A stretch of DNA of 64,000 nt from Marinobacterium aestuarii. Its GTDB lineage: Bacteria; Pseudomonadota; Gammaproteobacteria; Pseudomonadales; Balneatricaceae. Positions within the stretch are counted from its first letter, which is position 1; each line of letters opens with the position of its first letter. The notes below the pieces were generated by a model that did not search any database, was not told where the DNA came from, and saw only the letters and a list, made by a program, of their open reading frames with translations. The stretch is from assembly GCF_001651805.1 (NCBI RefSeq), contig NZ_CP015839.1, positions 3,720,001 through 3,784,000 on the forward strand, given 5' to 3'. Shown here in pieces: positions 10,638 through 19,123 of this stretch. Both the position numbers and the translations under genes were made by a program.

Positions 10638-10700
10638 AAAGCCGTACCTGTTCCTTTAAAGCTGCGGCCTTGAGCCGTCGCAAAAGCCTTAATTAGTGAA

Positions 10701-10727
10701 CAAGTACGCTTTCAAACACTGTACTTG
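10701..10727. promoter_or_regulatory. Inverted repeat upstream of nicR
   Basis: CAAGTAC (10701-10707) and GTACTTG (10721-10727) are perfect 7-bp arms with a 13-bp spacer. The repeat lies 64 nt upstream of the nicR start. It could be a regulator site for nicR, the divergent molybdenum protein gene, or both. Confidence 0.45.
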
Positions 10728-10739
10728 CCCGAGAAAAAT

Positions 10740-10756
10740 AGTGTATACATTATAAT
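10740..10756. promoter_or_regulatory. Third NicR operator-like site and a TATAAT element
   Basis: AGTGTATACATT at 10740-10751 matches the nicX-side site AGTGTATACGCT at 10 of 12 positions, including the GTATAC core. A TATAAT at 10751-10756 could be the -10 of the plus-strand gene at 10897. On the minus strand TACACT is in the same place relative to the core as at nicX and nicC. The 259-nt region 10638-10896 holds nothing else that I recognise. Confidence 0.5.
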
Positions 10757-10896
10757 TAACTTCGTTCGACACGACCAGTCTTCGCCTCGCGCAATTACGT
10801 CATGTCCACCCTTGTTCCGCCAACGCGGCGTTATTCCAGGCGCCATGACGCAACACAAAGGTCCGACTACATCAGGACTGATCCTGGGGAAATACC

Positions 10897-13188
10897 ATGT
10901 CCGACAGGCACCACCTCATACCCTCCCGCCAGCAGTTGCTGCACGACGCAGGTGTACTGACCATTTACCGGGACCCACTCATCCCGCCCAAACCCGCACC
11001 GGGCCAGCCCGGCACCCATTCCGATTTCGTGCCGACAGAACCGGAGCTCTTTCTCGCAATACTGGATGACAACCGGATCATCGCCTTCAATGGCCATGTT
11101 GATCTGGGTACGGGCATTCGCACCTCTCTTGCACAGATCGTAGCCGAGGAGCTGGACGTCAGTGCGGAGTCGGTATTGATGGTGCTGGGTGATCCGCGGG
11201 ATGTACCCAATCAGGGCCCGACCATCGCCAGTGCGTCTATCCAGATTTCCGCCATTCCGCTGCGCAAGGCTGCCGCCCAGGCGCGGCACTTTCTGCTGAC
11301 CCGAGCAGCGGCGCACTTCAATGTATCCACCCAGGCACTGGAGACAGACAAGGGTCATATCCGCCTGAGTGCCGCGCCCGAGCACAGCATTTCCTTTGGC
11401 ACTTTGCTGGCCGGCCAGCGTTTTGATCTGCGTCTGGACGATGAGGTCACGCTCAAGTCCCCGGCGTCCTACCGGATCGTCGGCCGCTCCAGCCGCCGCG
11501 TTGATATCCCGGCCAAGGCGACCGGCGGCCTGACCTTTGTACACGACATGCGCTTGCCAGAGATGCTGCACGGCCGCGTGGTGCGCCCGCCCTATGTTGG
11601 CCGCGACAGTGGCGACTTTGTCGGCACCAGCCTGCTCGAGGTGCAGCATGACTCCATCAAGGATATCGCGGGCATTGTCGAGGTGGTGGTGCTCGGTGAC
11701 TTTATCGGCATTGTGGCCGAACGCGAAGAACAGGCCGCCCAGGCCGCCCGCCAGCTCAAGGTGAAATGGAAGCCCATCCCCGACCTGCCCGACATGCAGG
11801 ATCTGGAAGCCACCCTGCGCGCCAACCCGGCCACAGAGCGACGCCTGAAACAAATCGGTGATGTTGATCAGGCGCTGGCGAACTGCGCCACAACGCTGCA
11901 CCGAACCTACCTGTGTTCCTACAACCTGCACGCCTCCATAGGGCCGTCCTGCGCCCTGGCCGATGTCCGCGACGGCGGCCTGAAGGTATGGTCCGGCACT
12001 CAGAACCCCCACAGCCTTAGGGCCGATCTAGCCAAGCTGACGGATATGGATGAGGGCCTGATCGAGGTCATTCGCATGGAAGCCTCGGGCTGCTACGGGC
12101 GCAACTGCGCCGATGATGTCTGCGCCGATGCGGTACTGCTGTCCCGTGCGGTTGGCCGGCCGGTACGGGTACAGCTGACCCGCGAGCAGGAACATGGCTG
12201 GGAGCCCAAGGGCACCGCCCAGCTGATGGATGTCAGCGGTGGCCTCTGCGCCGACAAACAGGCCGCGGCCTATCGCTTTCGCACCCGCTATCCGTCCAAC
12301 GACGCGCCCACACTGGCGCTGGTGCTGACCGGCAAGGTCGATGCCAGCAACCGGGTATTCGAGATGGGCGATCGCACCTCGGTGCCACCCTACCTTTACC
12401 CCAACCTTGATATTGCCTGCGACGACACCGCCCCCATCGTGCGATCCTCCTGGCTCAGGGGGGTGTCGGCATTACCGAACAGCTTCGCCCATGAATGTTT
12501 TATCGATGAACTGGCCAGCGCCGCCGGGGCTGATCCGGTCGAGTTCCGTCTGCGTCACCTCAGTGATCCCCGCGTCAAGGCACTGATCGAAGCGGTGACT
12601 CAACAGGCCGGCTGGCGACCCAGGCCCGCCGGACAGGAAATCCAGCTGTGCGTCAATGGTCGACTCAAGGGGCGCGGCTTCGCCTATGCGCATTATGTTC
12701 ACAGTCGCTTTCCCGGCTTCGGCGCCGCCATGGCCGCCTGGGTGATCGAGCTGGAGGTTGACCCCGCCACCGGGCATATACAGGTGCAGCGGATTCTGGT
12801 GGCGCAGGACGCAGGCCTGATGGTCAATCCCGCCGGGGTTCGCCACCAGGTGCATGGCAACGTTACCCAGGCTCTCAGCCGCAGCCTGAAGGAAGACGTC
12901 AGCTTTGATCAGCAGGCGGTGACCAGCCTCGAGTGGGGCGGCTATCCGATACTCGAGTTTACCGAGTTGCCCGAGATTGAGGTGCTGCTGATCGACCGCC
13001 CGGATGAACCTCCTTTGGGGGTCGGTGAGTCAACCTCCCTGCCCGGTCCTCCTGCCATCGCCAATGCACTCTTCGATGCCACCGGGGTACGTTTTTACCA
13101 GACGCCCTTTACCCCGCAGCGGGTGCGGGCGCAGTTAGCCCAGGCCGGTATCTGCAGCTGGGAAGATCAACAGTATGCAGCACCTTGA
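10897..13188 (+). CDS. Molybdenum hydroxylase large subunit (xanthine dehydrogenase/isoquinoline oxidoreductase family)
   Basis: This 763-residue protein has the full molybdopterin-cytosine-dinucleotide subunit pattern: VDLGTG at 68-73, a hammerhead segment around 190-240, GCYGRN at 398-403, and the catalytic Glu711 in GVGESTS. It has no cytochrome domain, no 2Fe-2S domain and no clear signal peptide. No small subunit is encoded beside it. Its closest relative in the window is the first part of the nicB-like protein, which lacks these motifs. I infer that it is the catalytic large subunit of nicotinate dehydrogenase, working with NicA and the tri-haem protein; a separate N-heterocycle hydroxylase is the alternative. 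Its 3' end overlaps the XdhC-type gene by 14 nt. Confidence 0.88.
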   Translation: MSDRHHLIPSRQQLLHDAGVLTIYRDPLIPPKPAPGQPGTHSDFVPTEPELFLAILDDNRIIAFNGHVDLGTGIRTSLAQIVAEELDVSAESVLMVLGDPRDVPNQGPTIASASIQISAIPLRKAAAQARHFLLTRAAAHFNVSTQALETDKGHIRLSAAPEHSISFGTLLAGQRFDLRLDDEVTLKSPASYRIVGRSSRRVDIPAKATGGLTFVHDMRLPEMLHGRVVRPPYVGRDSGDFVGTSLLEVQHDSIKDIAGIVEVVVLGDFIGIVAEREEQAAQAARQLKVKWKPIPDLPDMQDLEATLRANPATERRLKQIGDVDQALANCATTLHRTYLCSYNLHASIGPSCALADVRDGGLKVWSGTQNPHSLRADLAKLTDMDEGLIEVIRMEASGCYGRNCADDVCADAVLLSRAVGRPVRVQLTREQEHGWEPKGTAQLMDVSGGLCADKQAAAYRFRTRYPSNDAPTLALVLTGKVDASNRVFEMGDRTSVPPYLYPNLDIACDDTAPIVRSSWLRGVSALPNSFAHECFIDELASAAGADPVEFRLRHLSDPRVKALIEAVTQQAGWRPRPAGQEIQLCVNGRLKGRGFAYAHYVHSRFPGFGAAMAAWVIELEVDPATGHIQVQRILVAQDAGLMVNPAGVRHQVHGNVTQALSRSLKEDVSFDQQAVTSLEWGGYPILEFTELPEIEVLLIDRPDEPPLGVGESTSLPGPPAIANALFDATGVRFYQTPFTPQRVRAQLAQAGICSWEDQQYAAP

Positions 13189-14146
13189 TCAGCAGGTTTG
13201 GCAACAGGCACTGAGCTGGTGCAGGGCCGGCGAAACCCTGTGGCTCTGCACGGTGCTGGCCAGCTACGGATCTTCGCCCCGCCCGCCGGGCGCCATGCTG
13301 GCAGCGCTGCCTGATGGCCGCAGTATTGGCTCACTGTCCGGCGGCTGTGTGGAGGAAGATTTCCTGCAACGGCTGCACAACGGCGAGTTTAATACCGCGG
13401 TTCAGGTTCTGCGCTATGGCGAATCCAGCGATGAGCGGGAGCGGCTGCGTCTGCCCTGCGGCGGTATTCTTGAGGTTCTGATTGAGCGCTTGCAGCCGAA
13501 CTCGGCCAACCGGCAACAGCTGACCCGCCTGGTCCAGGCGTTACAGGGCCAGCAACGCCTGATGCGCGTTATCGACCTGGACAGCGCCGAACATCAACTG
13601 CAGCCAGACCCTGGCCAGGGCCAGCGGGTGGAGCGGGACGGCGCTGTGATCAGGCTGCGACTGGGGCCCAGTCAGCGTTTGCTGATCGCCGGCATTTCAC
13701 CGATTGCGGTGATCTGCGCCGAATTCGCCAAATCGCTGGGGTTTGAGGTCATCGTCTGTGATCCGAGGGAAGAGGCGCTGGCAAGCTTCGCCGTCGAGGG
13801 TGTTGAAGTACTGCCACTGCTGCCTTCGGTCTACATCGCCAATGGCGGTTGCCATGGCGCAACAGCGGTGGTGGCCCTGACCCATGACCCGCGCATTGAC
13901 GACCTGGCGATGATTGAGGCCGTCAGGACCGATGCCTACTATATCGGTGTTATGGGTTCAGAACGGACATCTGCCGCCCGGGCCGAACGCCTGCTGCGCT
14001 CCGGCGGACTTAGCGAGATGCAGGTCCGCCGGATTCGGATGCCCATAGGCCTGGCAATCGGCAGCCGAACCCCCGCCGAAATAGCCCTGGCGGTACTGGC
14101 AGACGTTCTGCGAGTGCAAAATGGCCGCGCGCGCGATGCGCTCTGA
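13175..14146 (+). CDS. XdhC/CoxI-family molybdenum cofactor maturation protein
   Basis: Proteins of this family bind the molybdenum cofactor, help in its sulfuration and insert it into hydroxylases of the xanthine dehydrogenase type. The 323-residue protein has the N-terminal XdhC segment (SYGSSPRPPGAM, SLSGGCVEED, LPCGG) and the C-terminal Rossmann segment (THDPRIDD, YYIGVMGS, PIGLAIGSRTPAEIA). It overlaps the preceding large-subunit gene by 14 nt, so translation is coupled and that subunit is the likely client. The tri-haem paralogue may not need it, if its Mo site is lost. Confidence 0.9.
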   Translation: MQHLDQQVWQQALSWCRAGETLWLCTVLASYGSSPRPPGAMLAALPDGRSIGSLSGGCVEEDFLQRLHNGEFNTAVQVLRYGESSDERERLRLPCGGILEVLIERLQPNSANRQQLTRLVQALQGQQRLMRVIDLDSAEHQLQPDPGQGQRVERDGAVIRLRLGPSQRLLIAGISPIAVICAEFAKSLGFEVIVCDPREEALASFAVEGVEVLPLLPSVYIANGGCHGATAVVALTHDPRIDDLAMIEAVRTDAYYIGVMGSERTSAARAERLLRSGGLSEMQVRRIRMPIGLAIGSRTPAEIALAVLADVLRVQNGRARDAL

Positions 14147-14153
14147 AGCGCCA

Positions 14154-14171
14154 GTAGCGCATCCGCGCTAC
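14154..14171. terminator. Hairpin between convergent genes
   Basis: GTAGCGC (14154-14160) and GCGCTAC (14165-14171) form a 7-bp stem with a 4-nt loop, just after the XdhC-type gene and before the end of the convergent HlyD-like gene. There is no T-run, so its use as a terminator is uncertain. Confidence 0.35.
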
Positions 14172-14189
14172 CGAGGCTAAGCACCGCTG

Positions 14190-14996
14190 TTAATTGCTGA
14201 CGACCTGATTGAGCTCGAAGTTGACGCTGCACTTGAGGCCCGCGGGCAGCAGGTAGTCGGGGTTGTCCAGTTGCAGGCGCACGCCGAAGGTGCTGCTGGC
14301 GGCATCGAGCACGCGGTCAACGATCTGGACCCGCGCCTGGTGGCTGCTGTTCAGCGGCGCCGCCAGGGTCACCATGGCGGTGGCACCGGCCTTGATCTTG
14401 CCGTGATATTCCGCCGGTACCACCGCCTCGACGTAGAGCGGATCCAGCTGTACTACCTGCAGTATGGGTTCTTCACCCACGTACTCGCCGGGATCCAGAA
14501 AGGTCTCGACCACAACACCGGTGAGTGGGCTCTTGATGGTCTTCTGCTGCAGCAACGCCTGGGTCTGGCCCAACTCATAGCCATAGAGGCGGTTGGTAAT
14601 AACGATTTCGTCCTTTTCCTGCTCCGAAATCAAGTTGCGCTCATAGAGTTCAGTATTGCGGGCGATGGTGCGCTTGCCGTATTCGGTCTGGGCACGGTTG
14701 AGCTTGAGCGTGGCCTCCTCGACATCGGAGCGCAGCTTGAACAGCACCTGGCCTTTTTTCACCAGATCACCCCGCTCCACCTTCACCGTGTCCAGTACCC
14801 CCACCACGGGGCTGGCAATGTTCGCATCGATACTGGGCGTCAGCAGGCAATCGGTGGCGAGATTCGGGCTGTCGGCCGGCATGGTTGCCGGCGCATCCAG
14901 GGGCACACTGAGCAGATGTTCAACTTCATCCAGACTGGCGGCAAGGCTGCTGCCGGCCCAGCTCAGCAGGGCGATAGAGATAAGGGTCTTGGTCAT
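14190..14996 (-). CDS. HlyD-like periplasmic adaptor, last gene of the giant-protein export locus
   Basis: This 268-residue protein starts with a clear signal peptide (MTKTLISIALLSWAGSSLAA). It has a lipoyl-like segment (SPVVGVLDTVKVERGDLVKKGQVLFKL, about residues 62-88), a short helical hairpin (about 90-150), a second lipoyl half (IKSPLTGVVVETFLDPGEYV) and a beta-barrel region. This is the layout of membrane-fusion proteins that bridge inner-membrane machines to TolC. It is short for HlyD and has no N-terminal cytoplasmic tail. Its ATG shares one base with the stop of the SecA-like gene. It is probably the adaptor that contacts the TolC-like protein encoded at the start of the locus. Confidence 0.85.
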   Translation of the reverse strand: MTKTLISIALLSWAGSSLAASLDEVEHLLSVPLDAPATMPADSPNLATDCLLTPSIDANIASPVVGVLDTVKVERGDLVKKGQVLFKLRSDVEEATLKLNRAQTEYGKRTIARNTELYERNLISEQEKDEIVITNRLYGYELGQTQALLQQKTIKSPLTGVVVETFLDPGEYVGEEPILQVVQLDPLYVEAVVPAEYHGKIKAGATAMVTLAAPLNSSHQARVQIVDRVLDAASSTFGVRLQLDNPDYLLPAGLKCSVNFELNQVVSN

Positions 14997-16975
14997 CAGT
15001 CGGTAGATCCCGAGAAAGCGAGCAGCTCATTAAGCCGAAGATCGTATTCCAGCGTAACCTGGCGGGCCAGGTAGTTTTGCCGCTCGGTATATTGTTGTTC
15101 AGTGCGCAACGCGGACAAAGCCATGCGTTGCCCACCGGCGGTTGTGAGGCCCAGGGACTGGGCGGTGGCCAGCAGGCTTTTGGCCTTGAGGGTACGCAGC
15201 GGCTGGTTTTCCAGTGTCAGCAGAGTCTCGAAACTGCCGGGATCCCCCTGGCGCGCGCAGCGCCCGGCCAGCTGCCGGTCGACCCGCCCGGACTCGTAGT
15301 GTTCGGTGAGGATGACATGCAGGCCACCGGCCTGCTCCACCACCGGATCCAGCTTGATATCGGTGCCACGGCCCGCCATGTGCGTGGCCAGGGTGATACG
15401 CCCAGGCTCTGCCGCCCGCGCCACGATCTGGGCCTCGCCCTGATCCTGTTTGGCACTGAGTACCTGATGTTCAATACCGGCCTGGCGCAGGTAGTCGCTG
15501 CCACACTCGGAACTGGCCACCGACTGGGTGCCGATCAGTACCGCCCGCCCCTCGGCGATCAACTGCTGACAGCGCTCGATAACGGCGGCCCAGCGCTGCG
15601 CATCAGTGGCGAACACCCGTGCAGGCCAGGTTTCGCGCCTGGATGCCTTATGGGTGGGCACCGGCGTCACCGCCAGCCCATAGACGCGCCACAGCTCCTT
15701 GCGCACTTCCCAGGCGGTACCGGTCATGCCGCACAGGTGCAGGTAGCGGCGAAAGAAATTCTGATAGCTGATACGGGCCAGAGTCACACGCTGCTGCGTT
15801 AGCTCGCAGGCCTCCTTGAGTTCCACCATCTGATGCAGCCCACGCTCCCAGGAGCGCCCCTCCATCACCCGGCCACTGAGCGGATCTATCAGCTCGATCT
15901 TGCCTTCACGCACCAGATAGTCTTCGTCCACCCGGTAGATCAGCCGCGCCAGCAAGGCCTTGTGGACGATCTCCTCACGCCGGATGGCGCCGCGAAACAG
16001 CGGCCCAAGACCTATGCTGAGCCGGCGCAGAGACTCGCAGCCCTGCTCGGTCAGATCGATGCTGCGCCTATCGATATCCAGCTGAAAATCCGTGCCCTCA
16101 CCCAGCTGAAACGACAGCTGGTAGCCGGTTTCGATAAACTGCTGCTCTTCGGCATTTCCCTGATTGCCGGAGATAATCAGCGGCGTACGGGACTCGTCGA
16201 TCAGCACGCTGTCAACCTCGTCCACCAGCGCAAAGTGCAGCCCGCGCAGCTGCAGCTGTTTCTCCAGCCGGGTGCTTTTAAGCGATTCCACCTGCAGTCG
16301 CAGCGGGTGCGTCTGGGGCATTTTCATGCGATCGCGCAGGTAATCGAACACCAGCTCCTTGCCGGTCACGTAGACGATATCGCAACCATAGGCCTGGCGG
16401 CGCTGCACGGGCGTTGCGGCGTGCGTGATCAGGCCGAGACTCAGGCCAAAACGCTGGTACAGCGGCTGCATATCCATGGCATCACGTTCGGTGAGGTAGT
16501 CGTTCACGGTGATCACATGCACCGGCAAGCCGGCCAGGGCCGCGGTGATCACCGGCAACACCGCCGTGAGGGTCTTGCCCTCACCGGTTTTCATCTCGGC
16601 CGCGCGCCCCTGCAACAGTATCCAGCCGCCCACCAACTGGCTGTCAAAGTGGCGCATGCCCAGGGTGCGCCCCGACAGCTCGCGGATAATGGCGAACAGC
16701 TGCGCGACCGGAGCATCTTCGAAGCCCGTGACGCGCAGGCGCTCACCCAGCAGGCGGGCCTGCTCTATCAGGCTGTCGTCATCATCTGTTTCGGTACCGC
16801 CGGCAAACAGGGCCACCTGGCGCACAAAGCGTTGCTGGCGCCCGTGCAGCCGCCTGGGGCTTTGTTCCAGCAACCCCTGCAGGCGCTGGCCGAGACGCTG
16901 CAGCCAGCCCAGCTGCGGACGTGCGCGTTCGGGGCGGTGGCGGTAATCCGCCGGCGGATGGGAGGCGCAGCTCAC
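14996..16975 (-). CDS. SecA-like ATPase, shortened paralogue dedicated to the locus
   Basis: This 659-residue protein has SecA motor motifs: MKTGEGKT (Walker A, about 128-135), DEVDSVLIDESRTPLIISG (Walker B region, near 250), and HMAGRGTDIKLDP near 535. Housekeeping SecA is about 900 residues. This one appears to have both nucleotide-binding domains and part of the crosslinking domain. It lacks most of the helical wing/scaffold region and has no C-terminal zinc-binding cysteine motif. The start is a GTG at 16975 touching the TAG of the M50 gene, with GGAG about 7 nt upstream. Its place beside M50, HlyD and TolC genes suggests that it powers export of the giant protein (inference). Confidence 0.85.
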   Translation of the reverse strand: MSCASHPPADYRHRPERARPQLGWLQRLGQRLQGLLEQSPRRLHGRQQRFVRQVALFAGGTETDDDDSLIEQARLLGERLRVTGFEDAPVAQLFAIIRELSGRTLGMRHFDSQLVGGWILLQGRAAEMKTGEGKTLTAVLPVITAALAGLPVHVITVNDYLTERDAMDMQPLYQRFGLSLGLITHAATPVQRRQAYGCDIVYVTGKELVFDYLRDRMKMPQTHPLRLQVESLKSTRLEKQLQLRGLHFALVDEVDSVLIDESRTPLIISGNQGNAEEQQFIETGYQLSFQLGEGTDFQLDIDRRSIDLTEQGCESLRRLSIGLGPLFRGAIRREEIVHKALLARLIYRVDEDYLVREGKIELIDPLSGRVMEGRSWERGLHQMVELKEACELTQQRVTLARISYQNFFRRYLHLCGMTGTAWEVRKELWRVYGLAVTPVPTHKASRRETWPARVFATDAQRWAAVIERCQQLIAEGRAVLIGTQSVASSECGSDYLRQAGIEHQVLSAKQDQGEAQIVARAAEPGRITLATHMAGRGTDIKLDPVVEQAGGLHVILTEHYESGRVDRQLAGRCARQGDPGSFETLLTLENQPLRTLKAKSLLATAQSLGLTTAGGQRMALSALRTEQQYTERQNYLARQVTLEYDLRLNELLAFSGSTD

Positions 16976-19123
16976 CTAAAACTCCAGCTCGCGCAGCAGC
17001 ACGCGGCGCAGGTTGCGGTAAATGCGAAAACCGATGGCCTCGGGTGTGTGCTCAAAGCGCACATAGACACGCTCACCCATTTTCTGAATCGGCAGGTTGT
17101 CCACACCGACATCAAACAGAAACACGGTATCGAAGGCTTCCGGCTGCTCCTGGTTGCCGGGATCAAGCGCAAACTGGCCGCCGCCTGTGACCGAGAGCGC
17201 GGGGCTTGGCAGTATCTTCTGGGCACTGGGCACCTCGGCCAGCATGCGGGCCGGCAGTTCCTGCTCGACCTGTTCCGACAAACGCACGTTCAGGCCCTGC
17301 AGGTCGTTGCGAATGGACTCCACATCATCCTGCCCCACCGCCACCCGTACGCGGTAATCGCCCGGCTGCAGCAGGTAGCCCATCAGGGTGCCACGCGGTA
17401 TCAGGCGCCCCAGCGGATCGACCGGCAGCGCCAGCTGAAAGGCGCCCTGGGCACGGCTGCGCAGCGTCAGATCACGCTGTTCATCGGCGTAACGCGCAAG
17501 CGTCGCCCTGGCCTGGGTGATTTCCTCCAGTATCATGCCGGTTTCATTGCGACGTTCATCGGCGATGGCGGTCTGGTACAGCACCATCAGCTCCTTCAGC
17601 CGCCCTACCGCCTGGGCGAGATCCGCCTCCAGCTGCGGGTTGTCACTGACAAAGAGCACCTGGCCTGCGTCCACCGACTGGCCGGAGGCAACCTCGATCT
17701 GTTGCAGAAAACCATTGCTGCGGGCCTGGACCTGGGCTTCCTCCGGCGCCCAGAAAATCCCCTGGGCGAGGGTCATTTTGGGCACGGGCATAACAAACAG
17801 CAGCGCAAACAGCAGGCCACCGAGGCCCAGAGTCACAGCCAGAATACGACCTCTTTTATGTAACACGCTTCTATCCATGGTCAGATACTTGAGGATGGCC
17901 AGCAGGGGTTTGCCGAACATGTTGTAGAGCGACAACATGGCCAGCAGTATGCCGATAAAAAACAGCTCACTGGCCACAAAGAGCACTATGGTGAGGGTAA
18001 TGAATACCCGGTACACGAAGCTTGCCAGGGCATAGCAGAACAGCCACCAGGCCTCCCTGCGGCTGTAGGCCGGCGAGGTCTCATCGCTAAGCCCCAGCAG
18101 GTAGCGTTTGCACAGATAAGCCACCTGACGGGTGCTGCGCGCCCCCAGATTCGGTATCTCGAGCCAGTCCGCCAGCACATAGTAGGCATCAAAGCGCAGC
18201 AGCGGATTACCGTTGAACAGCACCGTCGAGACGCCGGCGATCAGCAGCGTATTGAACGCCAGGCTGCGCACCACACCGGGTTCGGCATGGACCCAGACCC
18301 ACATGGCCAGGGCTGCAATCGAGGCCTCCACCATAATGCCCGCCGCCGCCACCAGCATGCGCTGATACTTGCTGCGAAAGGACGCCGAGGATGATGCGTC
18401 CACATAGGGGATGGGCATGAAGATCAGGAACATCACCCCCATCTCGTGCACCTCGCCGCCCCAGCGTTTGACGGCATAGGCATGGCCGAACTCGTGCACC
18501 AGCTTGACCACCGGATAGGCCAGCCAGATCAGAAACAGGTTTTCCGCCGCCAGCACCCGGTCGGCCAGATTTTCGGTCAACTGCGGCCAGTGATAAGCCG
18601 CCTGACTCAGCGCCCAGCCAATGCAGAACAGCCACAGCAGCGCGGTCACCGGATTGAACAGCCAGCGGCTCAGGCCCGCGGTGCGGTTGAGAAAGGGTTC
18701 CGGATCCAGCAGCGGGATCTTGATCGCCAGGGGCGACTTGAAGATGGCCAGCAGGCGGTTCTGCTGGTCGCGCTGGCGGCGCTGGCTCAACTCGCCGATA
18801 TCGGGGGTCACATCGGTCTGGATAACATCCACCCGATACAGCTGCGACAGCAGCCGGATCACCTCATCCTGCGAGGGCATGTCATCGCCGAGCTGCTCAC
18901 CGGCGCTGTGCCACAGATCATCCAGGGTGCGACGGCCATTCATCAGGCCAATAAGGCAATAGGCCTGTGGGGTAAAACGGTGGTAGCGCCCGCTGGCATC
19001 GTCCTGCACCACGTACCAGACATCACCACGATAGACATGGCGATTGATCTCGATATGGGAGCGCAGCCGGGGTTTTAGCTGCGCCACCCGGTGCCAGGAG
19101 GCACTGAAAAGCGATTCTGCCAC
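16976..19123 (-). CDS. PqqD-like / M50 site-2-protease-like / HlyD-like fusion membrane protein
   Basis: This 715-residue protein has three parts. Residues about 10-105 resemble a PqqD-type peptide-binding fold (VWYVVQDDASGRYHRFTPQAY). Residues about 150-440 are membrane helices with the M50 zinc motif HEFGH at 210-214 and NPLLRFD ending at Asp312, the usual third ligand region. Residues about 450-700 are a periplasmic lipoyl/HlyD-like arm. M50 enzymes cut substrates in the membrane, but here the fold could instead form part of a channel. The start is a GTG at 19123 directly after the stop of the GAF-HlyD gene. Next to a SecA-like ATPase it is the likely inner-membrane core of the export machine (inference). 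Confidence 0.82.
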   Translation of the reverse strand: MAESLFSASWHRVAQLKPRLRSHIEINRHVYRGDVWYVVQDDASGRYHRFTPQAYCLIGLMNGRRTLDDLWHSAGEQLGDDMPSQDEVIRLLSQLYRVDVIQTDVTPDIGELSQRRQRDQQNRLLAIFKSPLAIKIPLLDPEPFLNRTAGLSRWLFNPVTALLWLFCIGWALSQAAYHWPQLTENLADRVLAAENLFLIWLAYPVVKLVHEFGHAYAVKRWGGEVHEMGVMFLIFMPIPYVDASSSASFRSKYQRMLVAAAGIMVEASIAALAMWVWVHAEPGVVRSLAFNTLLIAGVSTVLFNGNPLLRFDAYYVLADWLEIPNLGARSTRQVAYLCKRYLLGLSDETSPAYSRREAWWLFCYALASFVYRVFITLTIVLFVASELFFIGILLAMLSLYNMFGKPLLAILKYLTMDRSVLHKRGRILAVTLGLGGLLFALLFVMPVPKMTLAQGIFWAPEEAQVQARSNGFLQQIEVASGQSVDAGQVLFVSDNPQLEADLAQAVGRLKELMVLYQTAIADERRNETGMILEEITQARATLARYADEQRDLTLRSRAQGAFQLALPVDPLGRLIPRGTLMGYLLQPGDYRVRVAVGQDDVESIRNDLQGLNVRLSEQVEQELPARMLAEVPSAQKILPSPALSVTGGGQFALDPGNQEQPEAFDTVFLFDVGVDNLPIQKMGERVYVRFEHTPEAIGFRIYRNLRRVLLRELEF

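Noticed and set aside
10725-11069. 114-residue plus-strand frame upstream of the molybdenum subunit
   Set aside because: It overlaps the promoter region and the start of the real gene in another frame, and its product has no recognisable features.
10867-12012. 381-residue open frame on the minus strand
   Set aside because: It is antisense to the molybdenum large subunit, and no family similarity is seen.
15833-17863. 676-residue open frame on the plus strand
   Set aside because: It spans the antisense of two adjacent well-supported genes (SecA-like and M50 fusion), so it cannot be a real third gene.
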